A stretch of DNA of 64,000 nucleotides from Fennellomyces sp. T-0311 (lineage: Eukaryota; Mucoromycota; Mucoromycetes; Mucorales; Lichtheimiaceae), in the NCBI GenBank assembly GCA_025266875.1, contig JALLLT010000025.1, positions 1 through 64,000 of the forward strand, read 5' to 3'. The position numbers and the translations under genes are program-made. Below, piece after piece: positions 46,851-60,351 of the stretch. Position 1 is the stretch's first letter. Every line of letters starts with the position of its first letter. Below the pieces are notes generated by a model. That model was not told the DNA's origin, made no database searches, and saw only the letters and a program-made list of their open reading frames with translations.

Positions 46851-47052
46851 ATGACACAATCTTTGAAAACCGACTCGACGCACTCCAGTGAATTGCCATT
46901 GGTGCCGATGGAAAACCGCTCAAGCCATGCTGCACGTGCCCCGACACGAAAAAGGGTCGCGATCGTTGCATTTTCGATGATGGCGAAGAAATTGCCAAGA
47001 TATGATTAGCTCGCACCTCAAGTGCATGCGCCACTTGGGTTTCAAAGTTTAA
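46851..47052 (+). pseudogene. Frameshifted copy of the copper chaperone COX17
   Basis: The text contains nearly a whole COX17 in three frames. [19 protein letters not shown] comes first. One frame over is [21 protein letters not shown], with the copper-binding KPCC and the first C-x9-C. A second frame change inside GAAGAAATTGCC leads to [12 protein letters not shown] and MRHLGFKV with the second C-x9-C and a stop at 47050. Each break looks like one missing base, the second within an A-run. COX17 carries copper to cytochrome oxidase in the mitochondrial intermembrane space. The copy has no introns. It is either a dead extra copy (perhaps processed) or a true gene hit by assembly errors. Two breaks in 200 bp favour decay. 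Confidence 0.75.
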
Positions 47053-47252
47053 AAAGAAGTAGCAGCATGCATAATCGATATACTGTGGTTATAGCATAAA
47101 AGCCAATTTAGATGTATTTCAGTTAAGGTTAATACATAGATGAGAGCAAGATCATTGATCAAGTGATAAGAAAGGGAATTAAAAGGATGATGGTAGAAAA
47201 AAGAGACTAGGTAGTAGTATTACAAGAGTAAAGGTATTTTTTTTCAGATAAT

Positions 47253-49366
47253 TTAGCTTCGGTTCTGATAGTCGTAATCCTGGACAGGATAGACTTCCTC
47301 CTTGGAAGCGTCGGCGTTGGCATGGACCTCGGCGAAACGGCCAATGGGGTCGCGATGCAACTTGGAGTGGCGGATGGCATAGGCAAAGTAGACAATCCAT
47401 CCAACACCCATCCAGACGAACAAACGCCAGATGGTGGAAACCTCAGCGACAGCAATCAAAAGAACGCAAATGACCATACCGATAACGGGGAACACAATGA
47501 AGAAGTACTTGCCACCTGGAATCTTGAACCAACGTTCGACATCAGGACGAGTGAAGCGAAGCACAATGACACCACAGTGCACGATGAAGAAGGCGAGCAA
47601 GGTACCGACTGAAGTCATGTTACCAAGCAAGTCAACGGGCAACAGGGCAGACAAGATGGCAGTAATAGTACCAACAAGGATTGTGGCCATGTAGGGAGTC
47701 TTGAAGCGAGGATGGACCTTTGCAAAGATATCAGGAAGCAAGCCATCCTTAGCCATGGAGTAGAAGACACGAGTTTGACCCAGCATAGTGATAAGCAACA
47801 CAGAGCTCAAACCAGCCAAGGCACCAAGAATAGTGATAACCTTGAGCCACAACCAGTCCTTTTGGGTACGTTGTTCAACAAATTCGATGGCGGTAATGAC
47901 GGGAGTAGGAGTGTTGAGCTCAGAGTAGTGGGCAGCACCAGTCATGACAGTACAGAAACCAATGTACAGAACGGTAGTGACAATAAGCGAGCCAATGATA
48001 CCAATAGGCAGATCACGACGAGGGTTCTTGGCTTCCATAGCAGCGGTGGTAACAGAGTCAAAACCGATGTAACTGTAATAGGAAAGCATAGAATAAGTAT
48101 ACATTTTCCTTTTGGAAGCCTTGAGCTTAACAACTTACGCGAAGAAGACAGTTGTTGCTGCTGCAAAAATACCGGGTGCACCGAAGAAATGCCAATCACC
48201 TGAGGTGTTTGGTGGGACATAGGGGTCATAGTAGTCTCGTTCAACAAAACCGCAGAGAGCAAAGATGAAGAGAACAACGACGAAAAGTTTGATGACGACA
48301 ATAACGGTGTTGACCCAAGATGCCTGACGAATACTATTGGTCAAGTAAATATAGCTGTTAGATTCCCTTGATCCTAGTAGCCCGCTAAAGAAAAAGACAT
48401 ACCCAACGCAAAGGATAATAGTGACAAGCATGATGACGACAAAACCGGGAACGTTGAAGTATCTACCCTCATCGTAGTAGATTCTGGCAGGGTTTTCCTC
48501 CCACTTGATTGGTGGTTCAGTCCAGTTGTCGCCCAAATGGAGGCCGAAGATACCAAAGAACTTTTTGAAGTAACCGGACCAGCCGACACCCACTGAGAAA
48601 GTTCACAGTAGTAATTTTAGTTGGTTGCACATAATGATAAAGGGCTGATATGAACATACCAGTAGCAGCTCCGACCATGTACTCGAGAACCAAATCCCAA
48701 CCAAGGGTCCAGCCGATAAACTGATAGGAACCAATGTGGATTAATAAAGCAGGATGATTATAAATCAGAAGGAGTTACCTCGCCCATAGTTGCGTATGCG
48801 TAGGTATAGGCCGAACCGGATACTGGGATCATAGAGGCCAGTTCAGAGTAACTTAACGCAGCAAAACCTATCGATAACGAATATTAGAAAATTTCTGTGG
48901 GCCCGGGAGCTGATAGCATCATACCAGAGGCAAATGCAGCAACGATGAAAGAAACTGTTACAGCAGGGCCAGCGTTTTGGGCTGCAGCTTGACCAGAAAG
49001 CACAAAAATACCTATTTGATAAAATAAAAGTATATAAGGGAAACTGTCACCGAGTCAAGTCATTTTTTCTGCCTTACCAGTTCCAATAATGGCACCGATA
49101 CCGATAAAGATGAGTTGCCACCAGTTCAAGTACTGTCGTAGCTCAGTATTTGCGTACTCAGCGAGCAAAAGTTCAACAGGCTTCAAAGAAATAAGACGTC
49201 GCGACCAGTACTGGACGTTGGATTCATCGGGACGGCGAAGATAGCTTGCAGGATCGACCTTGGCGTAGCGTGATTGAAAGTTGCTGAAGAAGCTGTGGTG
49301 CTGCTTCTCACCAGCTTCCTCGACGAATGCCGCACTGTTTCCCTCGTAAGACTTGGTATCAGCCAT
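47253..49366 (-). CDS. Amino-acid permease of the CAT family (APC superfamily)
   Basis: Seven exons, complement(join(47253..48072, 48139..48354, 48403..48592, 48660..48720, 48779..48867, 48925..49011, 49078..49366)), 583 aa. After a ~70-residue cytosolic head come 12-14 membrane segments. Signatures are IIGTGIFVLSGQAA in TM1, SGSAYTYAYATMGE, FFAYIGFDSVTTAAMEAKNP and GQTRVFYSMAKDGLLP. These blocks are diagnostic of cationic amino-acid transporters (SLC7A1-4, plant CATs) rather than of the yeast AGP/GAP group. Proton-coupled uptake or vacuolar exchange of basic amino acids is likely from the family. The intron at 48355-48402 is 48 nt, in frame and stop-free, so a retained form would still be open. 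No close neighbour suggests regulation. Confidence 0.94.
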
Positions 49367-52300
49367 AATGAGGAGAAAGAAAGGATAAAGTCCAGAGAGG
49401 TAAAAAAAGAGAGAGAAAAGCGTGAGACTATTTTATGATCTGGTGAGAGACAGGTTTTTATCTGCTCTTATCGTCATAAGAAGAGTGAGACATAACAGGC
49501 GGTGTTTCTATCAGTTGTGTTGCACGTAATGCATGCTGCTGTGTATAATACAACTCTGCAACACGATGATAGCGTATACAAGCGCAAGGTTTTTTTTTGT
49601 TCACACAAAGTCGCGAGTTCCCGCTAAATTGATCTATTCTTTTTCGGATCAAATGAGGCACCAAGCATTTTTTTTTTGTGTGGCCGTTCCAGTATTTCTA
49701 TTTGCCGCGATAAGGGCCGGTTTATCGTCGCAATTTTCTTGACAATCCCGTCCAAATAAGGCATTTCGTTACCCACTTCTTCTGTCATGCGCACATTTGA
49801 TCCCAAAATGGAAAATCTCTGTGGTACAATCCGACCTGTGTTGGCTTCGTATCATGTGAGGTAACCTCTCCATGGGCTGTGTATTATTCTTGGCTTTGAG
49901 AATCACGTTTCATTCCAGGTAGTCTCCTCTTTCCTGCACACAAGAAAAAATTGAGTTCCAGATCAGCTTTTTCTTTGACTGTTGTCACGCCATGTATCCG
50001 ACGTCCATAGTTTGCAATGGATCGACTGCAGCGATATACAACCTTGTTGCTTTAGCTTGGATCTCTCCTTTTTTTTTCTTTAATTAGTCCTGCAATAGTA
50101 AAAACGTACCTGGTTCGGCTGTTCTAATAGGGAAACTTTATCCAAAAACATATAGGTAGCACTTCGGACTATAGACCTTTTCTCGATGTGCCAAAAAGTA
50201 GGAGGAGCATGTGGCATCTTATTGGGCAGCTTTCAAAAGCAGCTCATGATTTGCGATACACGATCACAAACTGCCATGTAAACAAAAATGATGCGACCAC
50301 CGACCGGAACTAAAGTTATTCTTCTTTTTTGGCTGAGCGGATCACGGTTCGCCTTGCCGTATATCCTTGTTTGATCCATGCATTACTGCGACACAGTATA
50401 TTTAGAATGGTACACACAATGTAGCATGTGGTCGGGCGTTACTTGCATCATGTTTTTATTGCTTATTACCTGTGCGTGTGTGTGCCCCAGGCTCATTGGT
50501 CCCGCCTTTCTACTTCATATGGTAAATAAAGCGACTCTATTTAACAATGGATCATGCCAGATTATTGCATGTCTTTTTCTAATGAAAAGTTCATGCTTGA
50601 ATGGTTTTTAATAAACGCTTTATTCATCTGCATCATAAAATTGAGTGCTACCCGGTTTTGTCCAGCGCTGGGGGGGAAGGGATGTGTTGCTGCCGAAAAT
50701 TGTATGTAACACAAAATCGAACTTTGGATTCAAGCTCCATCGTGTGCTTAAGACAAGGGAAAAAAAAGTAAAAGAATCATCGATTTGGTATAGAGCAGTT
50801 TTCCACTGGCATGTGGCTCAGCATGTCGATAAATGACCTTCTGGACGTACCATTCTGTCTTGGAACCTCAGATGTCCCTTACCTTGGATTACTTAAGAGG
50901 CGTGATGGTCAGCCCCTTTGCGAAAGATAACGCTGATAAGAAAATAAAAGTTAAGGGCGCCCGCCGCACAGACCGCTGTTACCCACACCGGCCCCCTTGA
51001 ACCCTGTACTTCAGTGCCTTCTCTTCCGATATTCGGCATATCATAACGCCTGTGAAGTTTAGAATACGTATCAAAGGCTCGACGGGCAGTATCTTATCTG
51101 GAAAATGAGTTAAAGGAAGCTGCGATACGTATATCGCTCTTTAATTTTTTTGTGACCCTATCGCCGAACTAATATCTTGTGGCCACAACTTTAAAGTGGC
51201 GATATATCTTCGATATATACAGTCGAGTGAACAATTCGAACACTTGTTGTGCGATGATATGTCCATGGTAGCATTTTAAGGATCCGTCTATCGTAACTAT
51301 TTCTCCTTTTGATACAAAAAAAGTTCCAAGTTACACGACTACTTGGTACTCCCTTGTAATGCAAAGATAATAGCCGGATCGTTGGTCATGTATCCTTGGC
51401 TTTTACGATGAACGTGTTACGAGCGATACTTCCGTTATCCAATCCACTCGTTTACATTTTTCGCACGAGTAGCGGTTTCGGTTTTGGCAGAAAATCCACA
51501 ATCGTGAGAACTATTGTCAAATGAACAAGAAGAACGGCTGGGCAAAAAAAAAGATGAGTGATCTCGAATTGGAATAGTGACTTATTAAGTACTACAATTA
51601 GGTGACCTTATTTTGAACAAACCTACTGTTTTCCCAAGTTGATTACCGACGAACGGAGAGATAATTGGTACTGGTACTTACGTGTTTGGTGAAGCAGTCG
51701 TGCGAAATTGAAAAGATAATCTGCGAGAAAATACGAGTATAGCTCGATCGCGTACCCAAAAACATGTGGTATTTTCACACCATCGTGGTACGTTAGTACT
51801 TTTTTTGTCAGTGCTAACTCGGCTCACTTGTTGATAAGTTTGAAACTATGCTGCATATTAGTTTAAGATGACAGAAAATAAACAAAGTCAACACCATTTT
51901 TGTTTAAAGATGCAGCTTTCTGCGTGGCACTGTTGCTTTTGAGAAGGAACTGTTTATATTGGTCACAAAATCGTTCAAAAGTGTTTTTATTGGCTGAGTT
52001 GATTCGGTTTTGGTCACAGGTTTTCTATTTTTTGGGAATATAGGCATACCCTTTCGTAACGACAAAGCCGGGTAGTGTCCGTTTTTTGAATAGCCAATTT
52101 ACGACTGTAACAGTAGCTTGAAACTGATAATGGGGCGAAGTAATGGATCTGTATATACTACCCACAAGGAGGGAAGGTGCTTGTTTGTTGTAGCCTGGGA
52201 GATGGTGCCCCCTTCATACACCGCTGTTTTTATATCTTTGGGTATTTGTTTCACTAACCGCCCAGAGTTGGTTTGGTTGTGCTCCCACTTTAGTGCTACT

Positions 52301-53832
52301 AGTACACCCCTCCACAAAATGTTACAAACTAAATCACCTTGGGGTATCCGACCTCTCCGAGTCAAAGCGCCTTCTGTGTTTGACAAGCGAAGATTAATGG
52401 GTAATCTTCGGGTGTTCTTAAAGTTAAAATGCTTCGCATCTAACAGATCGAGTGATCCGAAAAGAAAATGACAAATTGGTTACCACCTCGTGTTGCCGTA
52501 ATCAAGGTTACAGATTACGCCAGAAGCACCCAAGTCTTTTGCTATCGGTGGTGTGACAATGGTGAGTTTTTTTTTTTTGCCAAGGTAATTTTCAGTTAGG
52601 CAATTCACCATGCTTCTTGAATTCAGATTTCAGCTTAATAAACATCAACAAGAGAAAAAACTCGTACGGTATACAGGTATGGGTACGATGAGGAAGTATA
52701 AGGCAACAACATGTGAGCAAAAAATCCATCATCATCTAGATCTTGTTTCTAACACGGGAACATAGCGTCATTCCCTCCCATGTCAAGAACACTCCCGACA
52801 TGTGCCAGTTCGTGTGAAGTGGATCTTTACATTTGTCGTCTTTTTAAGCTTATCCACACCCTGTGTGGCACTTGATTACAGATATACCTTATAGAGATGG
52901 TCTTGTACATGCGCTATTTGTTTTAAAAGGAGTTATTGCGCGAGAGATATCAAGTTTTCATTTTCGCTTTTCTCTTTCCTGCAAAGGGGATGAAGGCGAC
53001 ACCTCCTTTCTTTGTTACGTACCGCGTGTAAAAGCCGCCAGTGTCTGAGTACCTTTTAGGACCTACTAAACGTGTGCAGGAGCCTAACCCCCTCATGGAT
53101 AAGTTTGAGTAAAACACCGCAAGAGATCTTTGCGATGGTCTACTTATCACGTAGTAAGATTGAGATTTTATTTAAGGATTCTAATAACAAGAGTACGAGC
53201 AAAAAGTCACACCTATACAATTATGATATGCTATTGATAGAAGGAATAAGTATAACATATGGCGTTTGGGAGCTGAAAGCATATAAGTGTAGTAAGATAA
53301 TGGTTATTACATGAAGTACTTTCCGTGGATAGTCACTAAAGGAGAAAGCACAGTAAAGGCTTTAGAAATCTATCAGAGTTTGGAATGACTGATCGACCTA
53401 TGTTCGTTGGTTTGTATATGGGTGAAGTCTTAAAAATTCTGCGACCAGCTGTTGTTCGTTTAAGGGTTATCCCGACATTGATATTGGAAAATTCCGGATT
53501 ATGCTGTCCTCCAGCTTACTGTAACCGCTACTAGGCCCTTACCAAACATCCAGCTACTAACGAAATGACGCCTTAACTCTGTATGGAAAGAGTATTTCAT
53601 TATAAAGGTCTAGAAAAAAGATGCAATCCACTTTTTCAAAATCCCGGTATTTCATGAACTAAGCATCCATGTGTTCCAGTTTAAGAACTAGAATATACTC
53701 CTGTATCTTCTCTATTACTTTATTTTAACGGATTATGTGCTTATTAGTTTGAAAGGTAGCTACTATAGAAGGGAAAATGACATGTCAGCAAAAAAAAGAT
53801 TGAGTAAAATTTTTTGGGATTTGAAGTACATT
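49367..53832. other. Gene-poor AT-rich region
   Basis: 4.5 kb without a gene I can support. Open stretches such as 52099-52386 on the minus strand have no family signature. One possible transposon end (TACAGTCGAGTGAACAATTC at about 51218-51237) has no partner in view. The first ~200 bp hold the permease promoter. Confidence 0.4.
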
Positions 53833-54730
53833 TTATTCAAAGTTGAAGTTTCCTAATTCATGCAGATCTACGTCAACATCGAAGTCTTTCTCTCGTAGTT
53901 CTTCGTGGCCACGGTTTGCTTCAACTGATTTCCTCGTATAGAACAAGAGTCGACTTCTTAGTTGCAGCAAAAAGCTATAATGAAGAGTTTCGTAGTCGCG
54001 ATGCAGTATCTTATCATCAGAATTTTTTTTTTGCGGACTTGTTCTTTCACTGCGCCCCAAAGCTTTTCAATCGATTGGAGCTCACAGTAGCGTGGCGGCG
54101 GTTTCATAATTTTATGTCCATACTTATGGGCAATCTCCTATGTTGCATCCTTTTGTCTTTCAGCATAATAAGTTGCATATTCAGTCACGGATCCGCAAAG
54201 AGAAGCCAGGTCAGACGGCTGGTGTGGCCAATATGGCAGCACGATTCGTTGAGGAATCTTGGAGGATTAACCTCTCTTACCGCTACTAAGATTATTGAGT
54301 CGCTCTGTAACATATTGGTGGCGATATTTGACAATGTTCAATACGGCGTGAAGCGCATTCAGCTTGTGCCTACGTTATAATAGTGGCCTATTTGATGCAG
54401 ATGGTTTCTAAGGGACTGGGGCTCAATCCAATGACTGTTCTTCTTGTATAATTTGGCTGCGATAGACTCAGGCGTCAAATTATTGCCAAGTCTGTTCCTT
54501 TTTAGGGCGATTTCGCGCACATTAACAACATAATCAGATTCGAGCTCGAGCGTTGGTCTTCCAATGGCCGATGGATCTTCCTAGATTTCTTTGGCTTTGT
54601 ATATAGCCAATGCCTTCTGTGGTATGCTCTTTCCATTTCCACAGATCTCTGTGGGGGGGGGGGAGTGGCCGGTAGCTTCTTTTAGGACCCTTCTACGCTT
54701 GTTGAGAAAGTAAATTACGTTCATTACCAT
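53833..54730 (-). pseudogene. Relic of a Tc1/mariner-type DDE transposase
   Basis: On the minus strand from ATG 54730: MVMNVIYFLNKRRRVLKEA, then ALAIYKAKEI, a stop, and a helix-turn-helix-like part (GNNLTPESIAAKLYKKN). After a frameshift comes HAVLNIVKYRHQYVTERLNN. The middle of the catalytic domain is missing. The C-terminal part is preserved: KYGHKIMKPPPRYCELQSIE followed by KLWGAVKEQVRKKN, matching the G-H ... L-P-P-Y-x-x-x-L-N-P-I-E-x-x-W block of Tc1/mariner enzymes. It then stays open to a stop at 53833. Stops, frameshifts and a deletion make it dead. No inverted repeats were found around it. Confidence 0.7.
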
Positions 54731-57700
54731 GTAATATTAGTTTGCCGTCACTGGAGCGCCATTGCATATAGGAGGATTCCATTCCTCTTTAGCAGGATGC
54801 ATCTTTAAGCAAAAGTACGCGTCTACATCTCAGGAACAAATTTTATTAAGCTTAGAAAATATATTTCATTGATCAAAATGAGGTATAACGTGAAAACGGT
54901 TTGAACATCGAAATTTTCTTCCAAACCTTTGTGTATCAATCGTTCTGCGATTCACAACAGTACTGGTCAGACAGCTCTGAGCGATGTTACACAAAGTCGG
55001 CTGCTGCAGATGACTGACAACCTAGAAAATATTTTAAGAGGCTGTTTTAATTTTTTGAACGAAAAGACTTCGTAAAGTTCTTCCATGTAATAATTCATGT
55101 GAGTGAGAGAGCTGCAGATCAATCGGACATGGGTCATTTTTCACATGGCTTAAAATCGCAGGTGAAAGACACTATAGGTTTCTTGTATTATAGTTTTCGC
55201 TCTGGTATCGCCAACTTTACCATTCGCAAATCATGGCTAATTTTTTTGTACCAGAGTTTATTAAGAGATATGTACTCATTTTCATGAGATTTAGCTGAAT
55301 TAACCAGAAGTATTGAATAGATGCTGAATCAAAGATGCCGGTACCAGTTTGAAAGGGCGAGAGTTCTCATTTATTCGCCCCATCTCCCCAGCCAAAAAAA
55401 GCTTCGTACGTATTAAAAAGACGATATCAACACCCAGAGGAAAGAGAAAAGGTTACAGGCCCACTTGAAGTCTATATTATAATTTTTGAAAAGAGGATAA
55501 TTCGTATCAAAAGGAAAAATTAGGTAATCAGTGGCGATGAATTGCTCGCCGCTCGGATGTGCATGGTTGGATACAGTAACAAGTAGATCACATTGATATC
55601 AGTGTAAAATGTCCCCAGAAGTACGGTAGATATACCATATAGTTACAATAAGTTTTCCGTAATTTACAACATGGATTTCAAACAATGATATCATATTATA
55701 GTACCTCATGTTCAGATAATGAATCTCGTGTATTTAAGATAAAACCTTCTCTGTGTACAGTGAATCCACGGACATTTCCACTGAAATTGTAGTGGATAGC
55801 TGATTTCTACGGTATAACATAGTTGGAGAGCAGCATACACTCTAAAAAATGATACTTGTGGTCACCATCAATCGGCTGAACGGATAATCATTGTATGATG
55901 TCTCCCTTTATTTCTGACAACTAATACGGTAAATTTTAACTGTATCACATGTTTCATTATGATGAACTTTTCACTGCAATCCGAGGATTCTATGCTGAAA
56001 AATGACAGCTGTCAAAGAAAATCCCGAACTGGTATTTTTTCACTACGTTTGGAAAATAGTCTTGGTCGGAGCTGGGTACATGGCCGACGGATCTAAAGCT
56101 AAACTTTACTGAAGTAATTTACTTATAGGATGATTTTATACTTATTGGTTTGACCTGTTTCTAATGCTTAGTTAGAATTCCAATATTTCGATGAATATAT
56201 CACGGCTTCTGTATCCGAGCATGTAACCAGCTTCGAGCGTGAACGTACCCTTTCACATCGCGCAGTCTGAACCGGATAAGAGAGGCCGAATATCCGAAAT
56301 GCATTGTCGCCCTCCGTACAGTACATTTGTAAGTTACTCCATAGTATATTGTTATTGGAACGACCACCTGGGATACTCAAAAGTACTACTGCTATTAAAG
56401 CATGGTGACCAAACACTGTTTAAAATTTTTTTTATATTATCAAAAAACCAGGTCTAATAATACGCTTCCATCAATAATTTGGCCATAGATTACTGGCTTT
56501 CAAAGAGTGTATGTGAGCTCTTCTAAAAAAATAAATAAATAACGGTCAGTCTACGTTTAGCTTGCTTTTAGTAAATTAAATCAATGGCGACTCAGCAAAA
56601 AATAATTATAATAATAGGGGAGTTCAGTGAACCTCCATAAAATGATAAGCATAAAAAAGTTGGGCTGGGTTGGCTATTTCATTATTTTTGCCTAGAAGAT
56701 TTTTATGCCTTCTAAATGGTGCTTAACAACTGTATAATGAACTTTTTATAAACTACTAAAGAAAATGCAATTACACACATATGGAAAACTATTTCTCTTA
56801 CATTTATGATATTATAATCGCTCACTGAGCTCCCTTAATAGTTAGTACACGAATAAAGAAGAAGTCAGGTATTTACTTTAACAGAATAAAGCGTATCTTT
56901 TGCGATGTTGTATTCGCATCTTTCAGGTACGCATTAAATAACGAAGGCACCATTATGTACTATGGTTTTGTTAAAGTATAGCACTGTGGCTGTTACGTAA
57001 AATTTAAACTTTCATTATGCTGCAAACCCTATCTTTGGAGGAAGATATTCGGAGCTACTTCATCTTGAATTGTCCGATGCAGTTACCACAGACGCTAGCA
57101 TGTTTGTCACGAATGAAGCCGGTTAGTTCGCGGTCCGTTTGTTTATCAATGACTCATTTTTTGGTGGAACATAATATTATCAACATAAATGACTATCAGT
57201 ATGGAGCGGAACGGGTAGATTTAAGCAGAAGTCACAGCAATAAGTTAACAGTCGGCTTGTGTACAACGGTCAATTAAAATGTACCAACACAGCAATGAGC
57301 GGTCAATCCACGATCGCAGTATAACTGGTTAAAAATCACGCAAATGCAATGCGTACCTCGTCGCGTTGACAGTATACTAAATTTCACCAACTACTACTAT
57401 GATGAACGCTTTGTCCCATTCTGTATCAGACCACTGACTTGAGTATATCATTTTACGCCGTCTATATTATGATAACGTGTACAGGACAAGAAACATGGTA
57501 CCAGAAGAATATCTCGCACCATGCTTCTCCAACATTAGCAGTAGTGGGACATACTTCCTCCGCCACTACTCCTATTAATAGATTCTTACCACTGTCAAAC
57601 GCGAAAGTAGGCTCGGTTTCGTTAGGATTGAGTGGGGTGAAAGAAAAAATTGTATACAGTTGTGAATGCAGATAAGATAGCCACTTTTAACAGATTTTGT

Positions 57701-58415
57701 TATTATATTTCTTGATAGTGGCAACAAAATACAGGTTATTTTTTTTTCGCTCAAAACAATTCTATTTTTTCGATGTTTAGGAGCTCCAAGATTTCTTGGA
57801 TTCTTGCCATCACACGATTTTACTCTGACTATTGAAGGCCAAAGCTTGGTAACATTAACATATGCTATAGCTCACCTGAGTATTATGACGGATACAACAA
57901 TGGCGTAAAGCAAGAAATTGTCCGTTGGTATGGTGACAGTGTTCTCTGCTGACTAGGGATAAATTCAGGTTGGATAAAGTTCATAACCAATATAACCAAA
58001 CTTGGATTGCTTACGTTCACATCAATAGTCAGCGTTACATATCATCAATCGATGTCTAACGATATGTACATAGAAGGATAAAGATGTGCAGCCGATAATA
58101 TCGAGCGCCTCTAATCTCTCGAGCAGCTTACTTCGCTTGCCTTTAAAATCTATACCAGAAACCTTGCGGTAAACAGAAATAAGTAGTCGCCGGATATACA
58201 TATCCGGCACATTGGCAACATATCTAATAGTGCTGGTTACTCAGTAGAGGAACGAGAGCTTTTTGCGCTGAAAAACGGTTTCATTGGCTACGGATCAGCA
58301 GTCTCGGGTACTCCGATCTACAAGCTTTAAACTTCCTTGAAACGCAGCTTTACGTGCTTGTTCTTTTCCTCCTACTTACCCCCATTCTATCTTTTGGGTA
58401 TAGCACCACTCCATT
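54731..58415. other. Gene-poor AT-rich region with a candidate MITE
   Basis: 3.7 kb without a gene I can support. A 10-base G-run lies just left of it near 54650. Apart from the inverted-repeat element at 56617-56835, nothing structured was seen. The last ~150 bp should contain the promoter of the ferric-reductase-like gene. Confidence 0.4.
56617..56835. mobile_element. Candidate MITE, ~219 bp, 16-bp terminal inverted repeats
   Basis: The left end GGGGAGTTCAGTGAAC (56617-56632) and the reverse complement of the right end, AGGGAGCTCAGTGAGC (56820-56835), match at 13 of 16 positions. TAATA flanks both sides (56612-56616 and 56836-56840) as a possible 5-bp target duplication. No coding capacity. 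The superfamily is unclear. Confidence 0.5.
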
Positions 58416-60112
58416 ATGGATCACAACCACGGGTCTTCACAGGACACGCCATGGAACATTAATATACCTTATGCAGGCGCCATGGCTGGCGTATTAGCTG
58501 GCTTAACGGCCTTGCTTGCCATCCGGCACTTTATCGTGTCCTGGCGACTTTTTAACTTCAAAGTATACTACCGCTGGGAACGATTCATTGTCAACAAATT
58601 CAGCTATACATTAGTCGGCATGCGCGGCAGGCCCTTTTTACCTCCGATCGGAGCCATCCTTATTGCTTTACTTTTGCTGACAACTGTCCTGCCACTTTTG
58701 CTTGTTCAAGTTGACCTCGCGATCAATTCGAACCGCGCCGGCTTTCTGGCCATATCCATTGTACCATTCCTGCTCGCTTCAACCGGCAAGAACTCAGCCA
58801 TGGCACTGGTCACTGGTATTTCACCAGTGAAACTCAACTACCTGCATCGGCTCTTGGCGACAGCTATCGTAGTGCTGGCAACAGTTCACATGTCGACCAT
58901 GCTCAAGTCTTGGAGTCGCTTTCCTACGTTCCTGGAATCCAAACTGGCGGAAGAAAAAGTGCAATACGGCTTAGCTGGCTATGGATGCTTGTGCGTCGTG
59001 TTTCTCGGAAGTCTTTACCCGATCCGACGGCTCTGTTATGAAGCTTTCTTAACTACGCATATCATTGGATTTGGCTTCTTGGGTGCCATTGCGAAACATA
59101 CACCTTACGCCATGCGTTACTTTTTTGCCGGATTTCTATGTTACGTATTGAACGCATTGGCAGGCTGGTTCATCAAATCACGTATCGCGCGTGCACGGTT
59201 CGACGTCTTACCAAATCGATGTACACGTATCTCGCTGCGTTTATCGAGTCCATTGATACACCGTCCTGGTCAACATATTTATATCAACTTGCCCGCACTG
59301 TCATACTTCGAATGGCATCCGTTTACGATCACCAATACACACATGGCATCGGATGGCGCATGCGATATGATTGAGGTACATGCATGTGTGCGCGGCAATT
59401 TTACTAGAAAACTCTACGAACGTGCGCAGCATACTGAGGAGTGGACGGCCTTCATCAGTGGTCCATACGGAAACGGCTCGATCGATTTGGAACCCACGAC
59501 CATGCTCACTACCCATGAGGATATCTTACTGCTAGGCGCAGGTGCTGGTATCACGTTTCCCATTCGATTGCTACGTGAATTGGCATTCACGCTCTTGGAA
59601 CTACCTTTGGAAGCAAACTACATCACTCGGGAAATTCAATTTTGTTGGTCAGTCAGATATCCTGGCGAGCTCGATTGGTTCAAACAAGAACTCGAACAAC
59701 TGTTGGTTGCGTTTGAGACCGCTCGACGATCCGAAGACCGTATCCCCCGTCTGTCCATCAATTTGTATGTCACTGGGACAGACATCGGTTCAGTTGACGA
59801 GAAATTGGATGACGAGCAGCAGAACGAAGGCAATGGCATGCTTCGCCGATCACCCGACTCAGAAACTTCAACACGACCAAATCTTTTTACTGGCACTCGC
59901 ATACAAGCTCGCACATTGCTTCGTGAGCTGGATGGTGGATCTCCTGGTGTGTTTGGTAAGTAAAATAAACGACTCTCGACTTACTATGGTACTCATTGTC
60001 GTATGTAGCATGTGGCCCTGCTGGCTTCAACGCACAAGTCAAAAATGCAGTAGCTGGATGCAGCACCTTCAGATCTGTACCTCATTTGCACTGCGAGGAT
60101 TTTGAGTACTAG
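58416..60112 (+). CDS. Ferric-chelate reductase / NADPH-oxidase-like oxidoreductase (FRE family)
   Basis: Two exons, join(58416..59955, 60009..60112), 547 aa. A membrane flavocytochrome that moves electrons from NADPH through FAD and two hemes across the membrane, in fungi mostly to reduce Fe3+ or Cu2+ before uptake. The N-terminal half has about six to seven hydrophobic segments. The heme ligands are His144/His158 and His215/His228, in two helices with spacing close to the family pattern. The FAD site is HPFTITNT, the NAD(P)H site GAGAGITFPI, and the last exon supplies CGPAGF. The stretch 470-505 is hydrophilic and variable. The single intron joins in frame within the nucleotide-binding domain. 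Converges on the aminotransferase (stops 239 bp apart). Substrate unproven. Confidence 0.9.
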
Positions 60113-60351
60113 TTAGCTAATTATGTATATCCTGCTACCAAATAACTGTACATTATGTTCTTGTTTTTTGTTCTATTCCTTTGTAACAGCTCTTCCATGT
60201 ATTCTTCAAAACAAATATATATATATATACTATTGTCTATCGTTACTTACAACAATCGACCATTGTGTCAATTTATTATTAAAATAGAGATGTCTACATG
60301 GAAAAAAGAGCAAAATATGTGAAAATACAAGATATGAAAGGGATATATAAT

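Noticed and set aside
46834..47034. A 66-codon minus-strand frame as a gene
   Set aside because: The plus strand encodes recognisable COX17 blocks here; the minus frame is their shadow.
51218..51250. TACAGTCGAGTGAACAATTC as the end of a pogo/Fot-type transposon
   Set aside because: Looks like such an end (TA, CAGT), but no inverted partner was found in the surrounding sequence.
52099..52386. A 95-codon minus-strand frame in the gene-poor region
   Set aside because: No family signature, no splice context and no conserved neighbour; cannot be supported as a gene.
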